Assembly: GCA_028290305.1 (NCBI GenBank)
Contig: JAQGKC010000109.1
Location: forward strand, 12,688-76,687
DNA length: 64,000 nucleotides
Direction: 5' to 3'
DNA from: Bradyrhizobium sp.
Lineage (GTDB): Bacteria > Pseudomonadota > Alphaproteobacteria > Rhizobiales > Xanthobacteraceae
Part shown: piece after piece, positions 1-9,500 of the stretch
Layout of the letters: each line of letters starts with the position of its first letter
How positions within the stretch are numbered: the first letter of the stretch is position 1
Position numbers and translations under genes: made by a program
Notes under the pieces: model-generated
Seen by the model: only the letters and a program-made list of their open reading frames with translations
What the model was told of the DNA's origin: nothing
The model's database searches: none

Positions 1-41
1 CCCGGCTATTCGCGCGGCCGGTCGCATCGGGCTGTTGCGGT

Positions 42-752
42 CTAGTCGAGCCCTCGCTCATGACTCAAGCGTACCATCTCCTCGATGAAGATGGCTTTTT
101 GCTTGTCGTCGAGGCTGGCGAATAACGGCTCAGCGGCATCGGCGACATTGCGCTGATCCACCGCTCGGTCGTTCAGAAACTGCGCTTCGTTGCGCATCTG
201 CTCAATGATGTCGTCGGGCGGGTCACGCTTCGCGCGTGCAATTCTCAGGTTGAGACGATCGGCGCCGTTATGACCGAGGTAGTGCATCGCGCTGTTGAAC
301 GCGGTCCAGTTCTTCTCCTGCTCGGGCGTGAGATTCAACTCGGTCTTGATCCGATCGATATTCGCATCGCTGTTGGCGACGATCTGCTCGGCGCTCAGTT
401 GCGGCTCGCCTTGCTGGGTCAGCACCGCTTGCTTGGTGCCCTTCGCACCTTTGGCTCCCTTGGCCGCTTTGGTGGAGCCGGCTTGTTTCGTCCCGTTCGC
501 CGCGGGCGCTTGTTCATTCTTTCCGACGCCGAGCACGCCGGTAAACACCCCGACCACCCCGCCAATCGCGCCGCCCAATACGCCGCCGACCGGTCCGGCC
601 GCTTTGTTGCCCGCCTGCGCTCCCTGTTGAACGCCTTGAACCAGTCCTTGCGCATGGATCGCCGAGGCTGCGCCAAGAAACGTCAGGACGACTGCCCCAA
701 TCGCGAAAGGCAATCTGAACTGGGCAAGCGCGGTCGGTGTCCGGCTCATCAT
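42..752 (-). CDS. Secreted Spy/CpxP-like LTXXQ-motif protein
   Basis: Predicted exported protein of 236 residues. The start chosen is the ATG of an ATGATG pair at 752, because a GGAGA ribosome site lies about ten bases upstream; an upstream in-frame start at 836 has no such site. A hydrophobic signal segment ending in AHA-Q precedes a glycine-rich stretch that could lie in or on a membrane (GGVLGGAIGGVVG) and a lysine/alanine linker with KGAKGAKG repeats. The C-terminal half carries the LTPEQ motif and a charged helical region typical of the LTXXQ (Spy/CpxP) family, which are periplasmic chaperone-like or metal-stress proteins. The exact role is not deducible. It is transcribed away from the transporter genes on its right and towards the window edge. 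Confidence 0.7.
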   Translation of the reverse strand: MMSRTPTALAQFRLPFAIGAVVLTFLGAASAIHAQGLVQGVQQGAQAGNKAAGPVGGVLGGAIGGVVGVFTGVLGVGKNEQAPAANGTKQAGSTKAAKGAKGAKGTKQAVLTQQGEPQLSAEQIVANSDANIDRIKTELNLTPEQEKNWTAFNSAMHYLGHNGADRLNLRIARAKRDPPDDIIEQMRNEAQFLNDRAVDQRNVADAAEPLFASLDDKQKAIFIEEMVRLSHERGLD

Positions 753-1234
753 TATTTGGTCTCCATGGTCGATCGAGAGGGGTGAGTAATTTCGGGGGGA
801 TACGCATCTGACGGACAGACAATATCGTTTTCGCACCGAGCGAGTCTACCGTCGCGCCGTGCTGTTCAGATGAAGGAAACGCCGACGCACGAGCGCGGTG
901 AGTCGGCTGAGATCGAACCTGCGACGCAATTACACACCCCGCGAACCGTACCGTGCGCGCGGCATGTGCAGCGCAGTATTTTTCGACGACACCTCGCCGG
1001 CTTGCATGATCAGGCGGCGGGCTAAGGAATTCCCCTGTCGCTTGACCGCAACGTAAGTTCTAGAACCCGAGTCACCGGATTTCTCGACAGACGCCCGCAA
1101 TTCTGCTCTGATCGTCACAACGAAATCTCCGCAGCGCCTCGCAGCGCCATTTCGGGCCTGCCCGGCGGCGAAGAAAAAAATAAAAACGGGATTTCTATCT
1201 GACGACGGTTGGTAAACCTTGGGAGGGGAACACC
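753..1234. other. Intergenic region upstream of the ABC transporter operon
   Basis: About 480 bases with no convincing gene; the ORFs in it have no recognisable protein features. It must hold the promoters of two divergent units. The only clear structure is the perfect 10-base palindrome GTTCTAGAAC at 1057-1066, a possible operator about 170 bases before the transporter start. An A-rich stretch lies at about 1170-1190 and a GGGAGGGG ribosome site lies just before the start at 1235. Confidence 0.5.
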
Positions 1235-2575
1235 ATGTCACGGAAGAAGCTTTCTCGACGACAATTCGTAGCTGCCACTGCACTATCATCCGCAGCGCTG
1301 ATATCAGCGCCCTATATGCGAACAGCTCACGCCGCCGGCAAACTCACGATGGGCTTTTGGGATCACTGGGTGCCCGGAGCCAACAAGGCCAGTACCGATC
1401 TCGTCAATGAATGGGCCGCCAAGGAGAAGGTCGAAGTTTCGATCGACTACATCACGAGCCAGGGCAACAAGAATCTCGTGACCATCGCCGCAGAGGCTCA
1501 GGCGAAATCCGGCCACGATATCCTGGCGATGCCGACATGGTGGCCCCACGCGAATTCCGATCTGCTGGAACCCGTCAACGATATCATGGAGCCGTTGATC
1601 AAGCAGAACGGTGCGGTCAACGGGACGGTGCAGTATCTCGGCCAGTTGGACGGCAAGTGGCTCGGCGTTCCCGCCTGCATCGGCAGTCAGATCAAGGGCC
1701 CCTGCTCCCGCATCGACCTGATGAAAAAATTCGCCAACATCGACGTCCAGGAGATGTATCCGGCGGGCAGCCCTCCGAAAGCCGACAACTGGACGACCGA
1801 CACATTCCTGAAGGCGGCAGAGGCGTGCCATAAAGGCGGCGTTCCCTTCGGCATCGGGTTAGGCGAGACATCCGACTCGGTGGATACCGCCGGCGCGTTT
1901 TTCCAGGCGTTTGGCGCGCAGCTCGTCGATGCCAAAAGCAACCTGACCGTCAAGACCGATGCGGTGCGGCAAGCGCTCGAATTCTACAAGAAACTGATGG
2001 CTTTCCTGCCGCCAGATGTGACGGCGTGGGACGACGCATCGAACAACAAGTGGCTGGTCTCCGGCCGCGGCGCGATGATCATGAATCCGCCGAGCGCCTG
2101 GGCGGTCGCCAAGCGCGATGCGCCGCAGGTTGCGGAGCAATGCTGGACTCATGGCTTCCCGTCAGGACCGAAAGGCCGGTTTGCGCCGTTCCTGCCCTTC
2201 TTCTGGACCACGTGGAACTTCTCCAAGAACAAGGAAGCCGCCAAGAGCCTGCTGGTCCATCTGTCGCAACCGGAGTCGGTTGAAAGGCTTGTTGCCGCCA
2301 GCGGTGGCTACGACCTGCCGGCGTTCGAGAAACTAACGAGCTTCAAGACATGGGCTGAGGAAGGTCCGCCGAAGGGGACGCTCTTCCACTATCCAAATCC
2401 GTACAAGCATCAAACGCTGTCGATCGCAGCCTCGCCCGCGCCTCCAAAGGTCGCGCAACAGATCTACGCACAAGCCGTCCTGACAAAAATGTGCGTGCGA
2501 TACTATCAGGGCGAAGCGATGGAAAAGACGCTGGCCTGGGCGGAAGGGGAGTGCGAAGGCTACATGCGGAGCTGA
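1235..2575 (+). CDS. ABC transporter substrate-binding protein, sugar type, Tat-exported
   Basis: Periplasmic solute-binding protein of 446 residues, family 1 (maltose/glycerol-phosphate-like) by overall pattern. The N-terminus has a twin-arginine signal (SRRQFVAA, residues 7-14) followed by an alanine-rich hydrophobic segment ending near residue 33 (TAHA), so it is probably exported folded by the Tat system. The start is supported by a strong GGGAGGGG site. It is the first gene of a cluster with two permeases and an ATPase, which fixes its job as the capture subunit of an importer. The substrate is unknown. The downstream hydroxyacid dehydrogenase and amidase suggest an unusual sugar acid, polyol or amide. 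A strong hairpin follows the stop codon. Confidence 0.88.
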   Translation: MSRKKLSRRQFVAATALSSAALISAPYMRTAHAAGKLTMGFWDHWVPGANKASTDLVNEWAAKEKVEVSIDYITSQGNKNLVTIAAEAQAKSGHDILAMPTWWPHANSDLLEPVNDIMEPLIKQNGAVNGTVQYLGQLDGKWLGVPACIGSQIKGPCSRIDLMKKFANIDVQEMYPAGSPPKADNWTTDTFLKAAEACHKGGVPFGIGLGETSDSVDTAGAFFQAFGAQLVDAKSNLTVKTDAVRQALEFYKKLMAFLPPDVTAWDDASNNKWLVSGRGAMIMNPPSAWAVAKRDAPQVAEQCWTHGFPSGPKGRFAPFLPFFWTTWNFSKNKEAAKSLLVHLSQPESVERLVAASGGYDLPAFEKLTSFKTWAEEGPPKGTLFHYPNPYKHQTLSIAASPAPPKVAQQIYAQAVLTKMCVRYYQGEAMEKTLAWAEGECEGYMRS

Positions 2576-2588
2576 CGCGAAGGAATTT

Positions 2589-2614
2589 GCCGCAGCGGCA
2601 GTGGTCGCTGCGGC
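2589..2614 (+). promoter_or_regulatory. Intercistronic hairpin after the binding-protein gene
   Basis: Perfect 9-base inverted repeat, GCCGCAGCG at 2589-2597 and CGCTGCGGC at 2606-2614, with an 8-base loop and no following T tract. It sits in the 171-base gap between the substrate-binding protein and the first permease. In transport operons such hairpins often protect the upstream message and so raise binding-protein levels over membrane subunits. That role is inferred here from position and structure only. Confidence 0.55.
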
Positions 2615-2746
2615 CTGCATTCGCAACGATCGTCTGTGTCGACGCGAGGCGCGGCAACTCTTAATCGTCGACTTCACGCTCATCGGTCCGGACAACGTCG
2701 CCGGATACCGGGTCTCCTTAAATAAAACTGGCGAGGAAGATGCACC

Positions 2747-3685
2747 ATGGTTGACGTCACATTTCAACCGAACCGCGTTGTTCCGACGCGCGCGCTGCGC
2801 AAACGTTCCGGTCTGCACGCCGCGCTCAAGCGCAAGTCGACCGCGGCCTTTCTGATGACGCTGCCGCTGATTCTCTTGGTGGGAATTCTGGTGATCTATC
2901 CGGCGTTCTATTCCCTGCATCTCGCAACCCTGAACAAGTCGATGCAGCGCTTCGTCGGCTTCGGCAATTTCGAGTTCCTGTTCAAGCGCGAAACCTTCTG
3001 GCTGGTGGTGAAGCAGTCGTGCATCTTTGCGATCTCGGCCGTCATATTCAAGGCGCTGATCGGCTTCATCGTCGCACACTTCGTCCACAACATTCCCGCG
3101 AAGGGGCAACGCAAGTGGCGGGGAATGCTGCTGGTGCCATGGGTGATCCCGCCAGCGATGAGCACGCTGGCATGGTTGTGGCTGTTCGATCCATCGTACA
3201 GCGCCTTTAACTATACGCTGTCGTTTTTCGGCATCGGGCCAATCGCATGGACCGGCGACCCCGACTGGGCCCGTTTCTCGGTTATTCTGGTCAACGTCTG
3301 GTACGGCGCCCCGTTCTTCATGATCATGTATCTGGCGTCGCTGAAATCGGTGCCCGATCAGCTTTATGAAGCCGCGGCCATCGACGGCGCCAATTGGTGG
3401 CAACGCATCTGGTATGTGACGCTGCCGATGATGCGCAACATCATCGCGATCACGACGCTGTTTTCGCTGATCGTGACCTTCGCGAATTTCGATATCGTGC
3501 GCATCCTCACGTCCGGTGGCCCGCTCGACCATACCCACATCTTCGCGACCTGGGCATTCAGGGTCGGTATCGAAGGCAGCGATATTCCGCTAGGCGCCAG
3601 CGTCTCGCTATTCATGGTGCCGATCCTCGCGGTCGCGGCGATCTTTATCCTGCGCGACATCAACAAACGCGGGAACGAAGCCTGA
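2747..3685 (+). CDS. ABC sugar transporter permease, MalF/UgpA type
   Basis: Inner-membrane permease of 312 residues. A GAGGAAG ribosome site precedes the ATG. After a basic cytoplasmic N-terminus come about six hydrophobic segments. The C-terminal half contains the binding-protein-dependent transport EAA loop (YEAAAIDGANWWQRIWYVTLP, residues about 207-227), which contacts the ATPase. It pairs with the next gene, whose start overlaps its stop by one base, implying translational coupling and a heterodimeric channel. Substrate specificity cannot be read from the sequence. Confidence 0.9.
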   Translation: MVDVTFQPNRVVPTRALRKRSGLHAALKRKSTAAFLMTLPLILLVGILVIYPAFYSLHLATLNKSMQRFVGFGNFEFLFKRETFWLVVKQSCIFAISAVIFKALIGFIVAHFVHNIPAKGQRKWRGMLLVPWVIPPAMSTLAWLWLFDPSYSAFNYTLSFFGIGPIAWTGDPDWARFSVILVNVWYGAPFFMIMYLASLKSVPDQLYEAAAIDGANWWQRIWYVTLPMMRNIIAITTLFSLIVTFANFDIVRILTSGGPLDHTHIFATWAFRVGIEGSDIPLGASVSLFMVPILAVAAIFILRDINKRGNEA

Positions 3686-4599
3686 TGACAAGCACCCTGG
3701 TGATCGACAAGGCGTCGCCGACCCGCACGGTCAAATATGGCAGTATGAGCCGCGACCGCACCTGGGCGCTGCGATGGTCGTACTTCTTCCTCATCCTGTT
3801 TGCGATCTTCTCGCTGGTGCCGCCGCTTTACATGCTGATCACGTCGCTCAAGAGCAGCGTCGAGATTTCCGCGGCGACCAATCCCTGGTGGGTGTTTCAT
3901 CCGACGCTGGAGAATTACGTCAAACTGCTGACCTCGAACCAGTTCCTGACGTTCTTCCGGAACTCGGCATTCGTCTCGATCCTCGTGGTGACCATCACCA
4001 TGCTGATCAGTGTGCCCGCCGCTTTTGCCCTGGCGCGGATGCGGTTCTGGGGCTCCGCAACACTCGCGACCGGTGTGTTTCTGACCTATCTCATTCCAGA
4101 CTCGCTGTTGTTTCTACCTCTCTTCAAGATGTTCGCGGTGTTCGGCGATCTGACCGGGATCCAGCTCATCAACAAATGGTACGTGCTCGTGATCGTCTAT
4201 CCGACGCTCACGGTACCGTTCTGCACCTGGATCATGATCGGCTACTTCGCATCGATCCCGAAAGAGCTCGACGAGGCCGCGATCATCGACGGCGCGTCAT
4301 GGTTCCAGACGCTGACGCGCATCTTTATTCCGGTCGCCCTGCCCGGCTTGATCGCCGCAACCATCTTCGCCTTCACGGTCTCGTGGGCACAATTTCTCTA
4401 TCCGCTGGTTTTTACGACGTCGACGGATCAACTGGTGCTGCCGGTCGGGATCATCACCACCCTGATCAAGGGTGACGTGTTCAACTGGGGACAGATCATG
4501 ACCGGCGCCCTGCTCGGCGCCGCGCCGCCGCTCATCATCTACGCCTTCCTGATGGACTATTACATCGCCGGCCTAACCGCCGGCGCGACAAAGGGTTGA
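3685..4599 (+). CDS. ABC sugar transporter permease, MalG/UgpE type
   Basis: Second inner-membrane permease, 304 residues, starting at the ATG that overlaps the stop of the preceding permease (TGATG). It has about six membrane segments and the EAA loop ([18 protein letters not shown], about residues 195-212) that docks on the ATP-binding subunit. Length and order match the MalG/UgpE half of carbohydrate importers. An in-frame ORF extends far upstream inside the previous gene but reads as a shadow of it. The ATPase gene follows immediately. Confidence 0.9.
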   Translation: MTSTLVIDKASPTRTVKYGSMSRDRTWALRWSYFFLILFAIFSLVPPLYMLITSLKSSVEISAATNPWWVFHPTLENYVKLLTSNQFLTFFRNSAFVSILVVTITMLISVPAAFALARMRFWGSATLATGVFLTYLIPDSLLFLPLFKMFAVFGDLTGIQLINKWYVLVIVYPTLTVPFCTWIMIGYFASIPKELDEAAIIDGASWFQTLTRIFIPVALPGLIAATIFAFTVSWAQFLYPLVFTTSTDQLVLPVGIITTLIKGDVFNWGQIMTGALLGAAPPLIIYAFLMDYYIAGLTAGATKG

Positions 4600-4604
4600 T
4601 GCTC

Positions 4605-5705
4605 ATGGCTGACGTTACGTTGCGTAAGGTAATCAAGCGCTATGATGAAGTCGAGGCGGTGCGCGGCATCGATCTCGACATCGCCGACCATGAGTTTGTC
4701 GTGCTGGTGGGGCCGTCCGGTTGTGGAAAATCGACCACGCTGCGGATGATCGCAGGCCTCGAGGATATCACCGACGGCGATATCATGATCGGAGGCGACG
4801 TCGTCAACGACGTCCCGCCAAAAGACCGAGACATCGCGATGGTGTTTCAGAATTACGCGCTTTATCCGCATATGACGGTCGCGGAAAACATGTCGTTCGG
4901 GCTGCGACTGAAACGCTATCCCAAAGCCGAGATCAAGACGCGGATCGATGAAGCCGCGCGCATGCTTGATATCGTCGAACTTGTCGATCGCAAGCCGAAG
5001 CAATTGTCGGGCGGCCAGCGCCAGCGTGTCGCGATGGGCCGCGCCATTGTTCGCAATCCCAAGGTTTTTCTGTTCGACGAACCGCTGTCCAACCTCGACG
5101 CCAAGCTTCGGGTGCAGATGCGGATCGAAATCAAGAAAGTGCATCAGAAAGTCCGCACCACAACGGTTTACGTCACCCACGATCAGGTTGAAGCAATGAC
5201 ACTTGCCGACAGGGTCGTGGTCATGAATCACGGCCGCATTGAACAGATCGGAACGCCCAACGATCTCTATCACAAGCCGGCCACGCGCTTTGTCGCCGGG
5301 TTCATCGGCTCGCCCGCGATGAATTTCATGCCCTGCCGGCTCGAGGACGTTGCCGGCAAACTGCACATCCGGCTGACCGACCGCATCGCCTTTCCGCTGC
5401 CGGCGGGTCGCGCCGCGAGATATCAAAGCGTCGCACGAAACGAGAAGTTGCTGCTCGGGCTACGGCCGGAACATATCGCGGAAGCGAAGGCCCATCCGGA
5501 GCCGGGAATTGAGGCTTTCGACACCGTGCTGGACGTCACCGAACCGATGGGCATGGAGACGCTGATTTATTTCACGCTCGAAGGGGCGCAAATCTGCGGG
5601 CGGGTTAATCCCAATGCCGGCGCCCGCGATGGCGGGCCGCTCCGATTGGCAGTGGACCTCAACAATATGCACCTGCTAAATGAGGTCACTGGCGTCGTCA
5701 TTTGA
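4605..5705 (+). CDS. ABC transporter ATP-binding protein, MalK/UgpC type
   Basis: ATPase of 366 residues that powers the importer. It has a Walker A motif GPSGCGKST (residues 36-44), the signature LSGGQRQR (about 133-140), Walker B with [12 protein letters not shown], the switch histidine in YVTHDQ, and a C-terminal TOBE/regulatory region as in MalK. The start at 4605 is preferred because AAGGG lies nine bases before it; ATG at 4599, overlapping the permease stop, is the alternative and would add two residues. MalK-type ATPases can serve several transporters, but linkage here makes it the dedicated subunit. Confidence 0.92.
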   Translation: MADVTLRKVIKRYDEVEAVRGIDLDIADHEFVVLVGPSGCGKSTTLRMIAGLEDITDGDIMIGGDVVNDVPPKDRDIAMVFQNYALYPHMTVAENMSFGLRLKRYPKAEIKTRIDEAARMLDIVELVDRKPKQLSGGQRQRVAMGRAIVRNPKVFLFDEPLSNLDAKLRVQMRIEIKKVHQKVRTTTVYVTHDQVEAMTLADRVVVMNHGRIEQIGTPNDLYHKPATRFVAGFIGSPAMNFMPCRLEDVAGKLHIRLTDRIAFPLPAGRAARYQSVARNEKLLLGLRPEHIAEAKAHPEPGIEAFDTVLDVTEPMGMETLIYFTLEGAQICGRVNPNAGARDGGPLRLAVDLNNMHLLNEVTGVVI

Positions 5706-5751
5706 CGGTCGCACAACAAGAAAAAGCCAAGGGGCTGGCAAGGAACTGGGA

Positions 5752-6741
5752 ATGGCGACCAACAAGAAGAAAATTTTCGTCACTGAATCGATGTCACAGC
5801 CGGGACGAGCACTGCTCAGGGAGCGGGACGACATCGAAATCGTTGAATTTCCCAATATGATCTCCGCCCGAGATTTCGAGGCCCTGCTCAAGGAGCAGGC
5901 GCCGGTTCATGGCGTGGCGCTCGGCGCCACCCGCTTCGGCGAGCCGGAACTCGAGGCTTCAAAGGACATGAAGGTGGTGACCCGGATCGGCGTCGGCTAC
6001 GACGCCGTCGACGTCCCGGCTCTGAGCCGCCGTAGTGTTCCGCTGATGGTGGCGGGTACCGCCAATTCTCCATCTGTCGCGGAACAGGCGTTGTTCATGA
6101 TGCTGACGCTGGCCAAGCGCGCCGTCGAGATGCATGCGCTGGTGAAGGACGGACAGTGGGGTACCCGGCTCGGTAAACTGCCCTACGATTTGTTCGGCAA
6201 AACGGTGTTGATTGTCGGCTTCGGCCGGATCGGCACACGCACGGCCAAACGCTGCCTGGCCATGGAAATGAACGTTCTGGTCTACGACCCCTATAAATCC
6301 GCCGCCGAGATCGCGGCGGCGGGCTGCGAGCCGGTTGCCGATCTTGATGCGGCGCTGCCGCGTGCCGATTTTGTCAGCGTCCACTGCCCGAAAACATCGG
6401 AGACGGTCGGGATGTTCAACGCGGCGCGGTTGAAGCGCATGAAGGCGACGGCCTATCTGATCAACACTGCGCGCGGTGGAATTGTCGAAGAAGCGGCGCT
6501 GTATGACGCACTGGTGTCCGGCAAGCTCGCCGGCGCCGGTCTCGATGTTTTCGAGCAGGAACCGCCGCCATCAGGCCATTCGCTGTTCGAGCTTCCCAAC
6601 GTCATCATCGCGCCGCATGTGGCGGGAGTCACACGGGAAGCCGTCGATCGCATGAGCGTGCAAACCGCGCGCAATATCCTAAGCGCGCTCGACGGCGAAC
6701 CGATCCGCCAGAACGTCATCAATCAGGACGTGCTCGGCTGA
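5752..6741 (+). CDS. D-isomer-specific 2-hydroxyacid dehydrogenase
   Basis: NAD-dependent cytosolic oxidoreductase of 329 residues in the phosphoglycerate/glyoxylate reductase superfamily. The Rossmann nucleotide motif GFGRIG is at residues 156-161. The catalytic set is complete: Arg241 in NTARGG, Glu270 and His289 in APHVAG. The C-terminal ACT domain of SerA is missing, so it is unlikely to be the main serine-pathway enzyme. It lies 46 bases after the transporter ATPase and before an amidase on the same strand, which suggests a catabolic role on the imported compound, oxidising a 2-hydroxy acid or reducing a 2-keto acid. The start at 5752 follows an AAGGAACTGGG site; an upstream in-frame start lacks support. 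Confidence 0.86.
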   Translation: MATNKKKIFVTESMSQPGRALLRERDDIEIVEFPNMISARDFEALLKEQAPVHGVALGATRFGEPELEASKDMKVVTRIGVGYDAVDVPALSRRSVPLMVAGTANSPSVAEQALFMMLTLAKRAVEMHALVKDGQWGTRLGKLPYDLFGKTVLIVGFGRIGTRTAKRCLAMEMNVLVYDPYKSAAEIAAAGCEPVADLDAALPRADFVSVHCPKTSETVGMFNAARLKRMKATAYLINTARGGIVEEAALYDALVSGKLAGAGLDVFEQEPPPSGHSLFELPNVIIAPHVAGVTREAVDRMSVQTARNILSALDGEPIRQNVINQDVLG

Positions 6742-6813
6742 TCCGGGCGCGGCGGTTTGCGGCTTTCGCCGATGAACTGAACCCAACAGCACTCCGGCAT
6801 CGTGGGTATCGAT

Positions 6814-8238
6814 ATGGCCTTTAGGGAATACGGCGACTATGACGGTGTAGGCCTCGCCGACCTCGTTCGCAAAAAGCAGGTCAGTGCCGCGGAGTTGCTG
6901 GACGAAGCGATCGCCCGCGCCGCCAAGGTCGACCCGGAGATCAACGCGGTGGTCGTGAAACATTACGACTATGCCCGGCGGCAAATCGACAACGGACTTC
7001 CGGATGGCCCCTTCACCGGCGTGCCGTTTCTGCTGAAGGATCTGGAGGGCCTTGAGGGCACGCGGACCACTTCGGGTGCAAGCGTCTACAAGGACAATGT
7101 GGCCGACCATACCGGCACCCTCGCCCAGCGTTTCCTCGATGCCGGCGTCACCATCTTCGGAAAAAGCGCCAGCCCCGAATTCGGTTTGTTGCCGACCACC
7201 GAGTCCCGCCTGTTCGGCCCGACCCGAAACCCCTGGAATCTCGCGCACTCGTCAGGAGGGTCGTCCGGCGGCGCGGGAGCAGCCGTCGCCGCGCGGATTC
7301 TTCCCGTCGCACACGCCAGCGACGGGGGCGGCTCGATTCGTATTCCGGCTTCCGCATCCGGCGTGTTTGGATTGAAACCGACCCGCGCGCGCAATCCGCT
7401 CGGTCCCGACCGCGGTGAAGGCTGGGGCGGATTTTCCTGCGGCCATGTCGTGAGTATCAGCGTGCGCGACAGTGCTGTCATGCTCGACGCCGTTCACGGA
7501 CCTGAGGCATCGAGCCCATACGTCGCGCCGCCGCCGGAGCGGCCTTTCGCACAGGAGGTCGGCCGCGATCCCGGACGGCTGCGCATCGCCTTTACCGACA
7601 AGTCGCCCTATGGCGACGCCATCGATCCCGAGATCGCGGCAGCGGTTCGGGAAGTGGCCGGCCTGCTGGCTGGGCTCGGCCATGATGTCGAGGAGCGAGC
7701 GCCCGTCCTGGCCGCCGATCCGGCGGCCGTGATGGCGACCGTTGTGGGCGCCAACACAGCGCTGAGCGTGCGGCTTGCCGAACAGCGCTTCGGCCGCGAA
7801 ATGACGCCGCACGATTTCGAGATCCTGACGCTTGCGAGCGCGCACAACGCGCAACAGACGAGCGCGACCGACTATGTGGCTGCACAACTCAGTGCATTCC
7901 AGATTTCGCGCGGCCTGGCGATCTTTCTCGAGACCTGCGACGTGTTTCTAAGCCCGACGCTTTGCTTGCCGCCGGTGCGCATCGGTGAGCTCAATTCGAT
8001 GGCGGAAGACCTGTCGCACATCATGCCGCTGCTGCGGCGCTATATACCCGGCACCAGCATGTTCAACATGTCCGGCCAACCATCCATGTCGGTGCCTCTG
8101 GCATGGAACAGGGCCGGATTGCCGCTAGGCATGATGTTCGCGGCGCGTTTCGGCGACGAGGCGACGTTGTTTCGTCTGGCGGCCCAACTCGAGCAAGAGC
8201 GCCCCTGGAAGGGCAAATTGCCGCCAGTTTGCGCCTAA
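6814..8238 (+). CDS. Amidase signature family hydrolase
   Basis: Amidase of 474 residues that hydrolyses a C-N amide bond. The Ser-cisSer-Lys machinery of the family is present: Lys75 in FLLKDLEG, the serine pair at 150-151 in SSGGSSGGAG, and Ser174 in DGGGSIRIPAS. It is not in a gatCAB context, so it is a metabolic amidase rather than the tRNA amidotransferase subunit. A GTG at 6802 is an alternative start four codons earlier. It follows the importer and dehydrogenase on the same strand after a 72-base gap, consistent with one catabolic unit, though the substrate is unknown. Confidence 0.86.
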   Translation: MAFREYGDYDGVGLADLVRKKQVSAAELLDEAIARAAKVDPEINAVVVKHYDYARRQIDNGLPDGPFTGVPFLLKDLEGLEGTRTTSGASVYKDNVADHTGTLAQRFLDAGVTIFGKSASPEFGLLPTTESRLFGPTRNPWNLAHSSGGSSGGAGAAVAARILPVAHASDGGGSIRIPASASGVFGLKPTRARNPLGPDRGEGWGGFSCGHVVSISVRDSAVMLDAVHGPEASSPYVAPPPERPFAQEVGRDPGRLRIAFTDKSPYGDAIDPEIAAAVREVAGLLAGLGHDVEERAPVLAADPAAVMATVVGANTALSVRLAEQRFGREMTPHDFEILTLASAHNAQQTSATDYVAAQLSAFQISRGLAIFLETCDVFLSPTLCLPPVRIGELNSMAEDLSHIMPLLRRYIPGTSMFNMSGQPSMSVPLAWNRAGLPLGMMFAARFGDEATLFRLAAQLEQERPWKGKLPPVCA

Positions 8239-8353
8239 GCCGACAAAACTCAGCCGCATTCGAGGGAAAGTACTAGTATTGAGCCAGCAGCGGAACTCAT
8301 CTCCCTACTGATGGCCTCATATTGGGAGCCAATTTATATTCGGAGGAAACATT

Positions 8354-8758
8354 TTGAGTCAAAGTGACCCGACCGATCATGCGCTCGCGGCCATCGCCAG
8401 CATCCTGGATCACCCGGAACCTCATCGCGAGCCGGAAGCGGTTGAGGTCGAGGAAAAGCCCATCGCACCTGAGCTGATTGAAGCTCACGGTTATCAGAAA
8501 GTCGGTCCCGGCCCGATGGCCGCGATCCGTTTCAAATGGACGGTCCGCCGTGAGGACAATGGCGAATATTACGTCGATGAGACGATTGGCGAAAACTCCA
8601 CGCCGATCGTCAGCGGGCCAATGACCAACGATGCCGCCATCAAGTTCGTCGACGGTCGCGAGAGCGAGGCGCAACTCCGCTTCGAGCAACTCAAAAGCGA
8701 AATGATCGGACGAGGCGCGGCTGCGAATTTGGTCCGGAAAGACGACGGCGAAATATAA
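8354..8758 (+). CDS. Conserved hypothetical acidic protein, TTG start
   Basis: Small soluble protein of 134 residues, rich in acidic residues, with no signal peptide, membrane segment or motif I recognise. Translation very probably starts at TTG 8354, because a strong GGAGGAAAC ribosome site stands at 8343-8350 and no ATG lies at a good distance. It is preceded by 115 bases of non-coding DNA and ends seven bases before the stop codon of a convergent gene. Function unknown. Confidence 0.65.
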   Translation: MSQSDPTDHALAAIASILDHPEPHREPEAVEVEEKPIAPELIEAHGYQKVGPGPMAAIRFKWTVRREDNGEYYVDETIGENSTPIVSGPMTNDAAIKFVDGRESEAQLRFEQLKSEMIGRGAAANLVRKDDGEI

Positions 8759-8765
8759 GCAGTTG

Positions 8766-9263
8766 CTACGCAACGCCCAGACTTGGCGGTCCCTGACTTG
8801 GCGGTCCCTGACTTGGCGTTCCCAGGAAATCCTTCTTGACGATATCGACCCCGCAATGGCGCAGGATGTCGTAAGCCGTGGTGACGTGAAAAAAGAACTG
8901 CGGAACGCTGAAAGTGAGCAACAGCGATTGGCCGACGAATTTTCGCTGGGCGCCGTTGCGAAAGGTGAAAACCACTTCTTTTTTGGCGGCGCCTTCGATC
9001 AGGGCGGGAGGCAGGCTCCCTATGAAACCGATCGTGGTGGCGATGCGTGCCTTCAGTTCGGGAATATCCGGCTCGGTATCCGGAAATACCGGTGGCTCCA
9101 CGCCCGACATCAATGCACAGGCAACCACAGCATGACGATTGGCTTCTCCGACCTCGCGCTTGAGGTTGTACATGTTGGGATAGAGGCGCGCATGGAGCAA
9201 AATCGAGGGATCGATCTTTCGCGCCGTGGCATAGGCTGCCGCATGATCAAGAAGGTTGGACAA
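8766..9263 (-). CDS. DUF1993 family protein with uncertain start
   Basis: About 165 residues, resembling DUF1993 proteins (small helical cytosolic proteins, function unknown). The pattern DPSILLHARLYPNMYNL fits the family's conserved N-terminal block. The only in-frame start is a TTG at 9263. Codons above it (to 9302) still read like the family's first helix (SVGVFTQFLGSLS), and they end at an in-frame TAA at 9303-9305 with no ATG. The true start may therefore be non-canonical or lost. The C-terminus ends in GPPSQ repeats encoded by a 15-base tandem repeat. Confidence 0.65.
   Translation of the reverse strand: MSNLLDHAAAYATARKIDPSILLHARLYPNMYNLKREVGEANRHAVVACALMSGVEPPVFPDTEPDIPELKARIATTIGFIGSLPPALIEGAAKKEVVFTFRNGAQRKFVGQSLLLTFSVPQFFFHVTTAYDILRHCGVDIVKKDFLGTPSQGPPSQGPPSLGVA
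8781..8825. repeat. 15-base tandem repeat, three units
   Basis: Two exact copies of ACTTGGCGGTCCCTG (8781-8795, 8796-8810) and one degenerate copy (8811-8825). They encode repeated PSQGP residues at the C-terminus of the minus-strand DUF1993 gene. The repeat is in frame, so copy-number change would lengthen or shorten the tail by five residues. Confidence 0.85.
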
Positions 9264-9500
9264 ACTGCCCAGAAATTGAGTGAAAACGCCGACCGACGAA
9301 TCTTACATTGAGATAGTCACTGTTGCGATCCCCCGCGCAGCGCAAAACCTACCGGATTTGGTTGCAAGTCTATCCCCTCGTTTTGCGACAAGCCATTTCT
9401 TTCCAATGGTTGTTGAAAGCTTGCATCGCCACGATATCCTGTGGCACGCGAAACGGTCTGGGCACTCGCTGATGCCGGATGCGGATTCCGGAGAAGTCTG

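Noticed and set aside
930..1289. 119-residue minus-strand ORF upstream of the transporter operon
   Set aside because: No family pattern, no ribosome site, overlaps the transporter start and its promoter region.
6814..8238. Amidase as GatA of the tRNA amidotransferase
   Set aside because: No gatB or gatC nearby and the context is a catabolic transport cluster.
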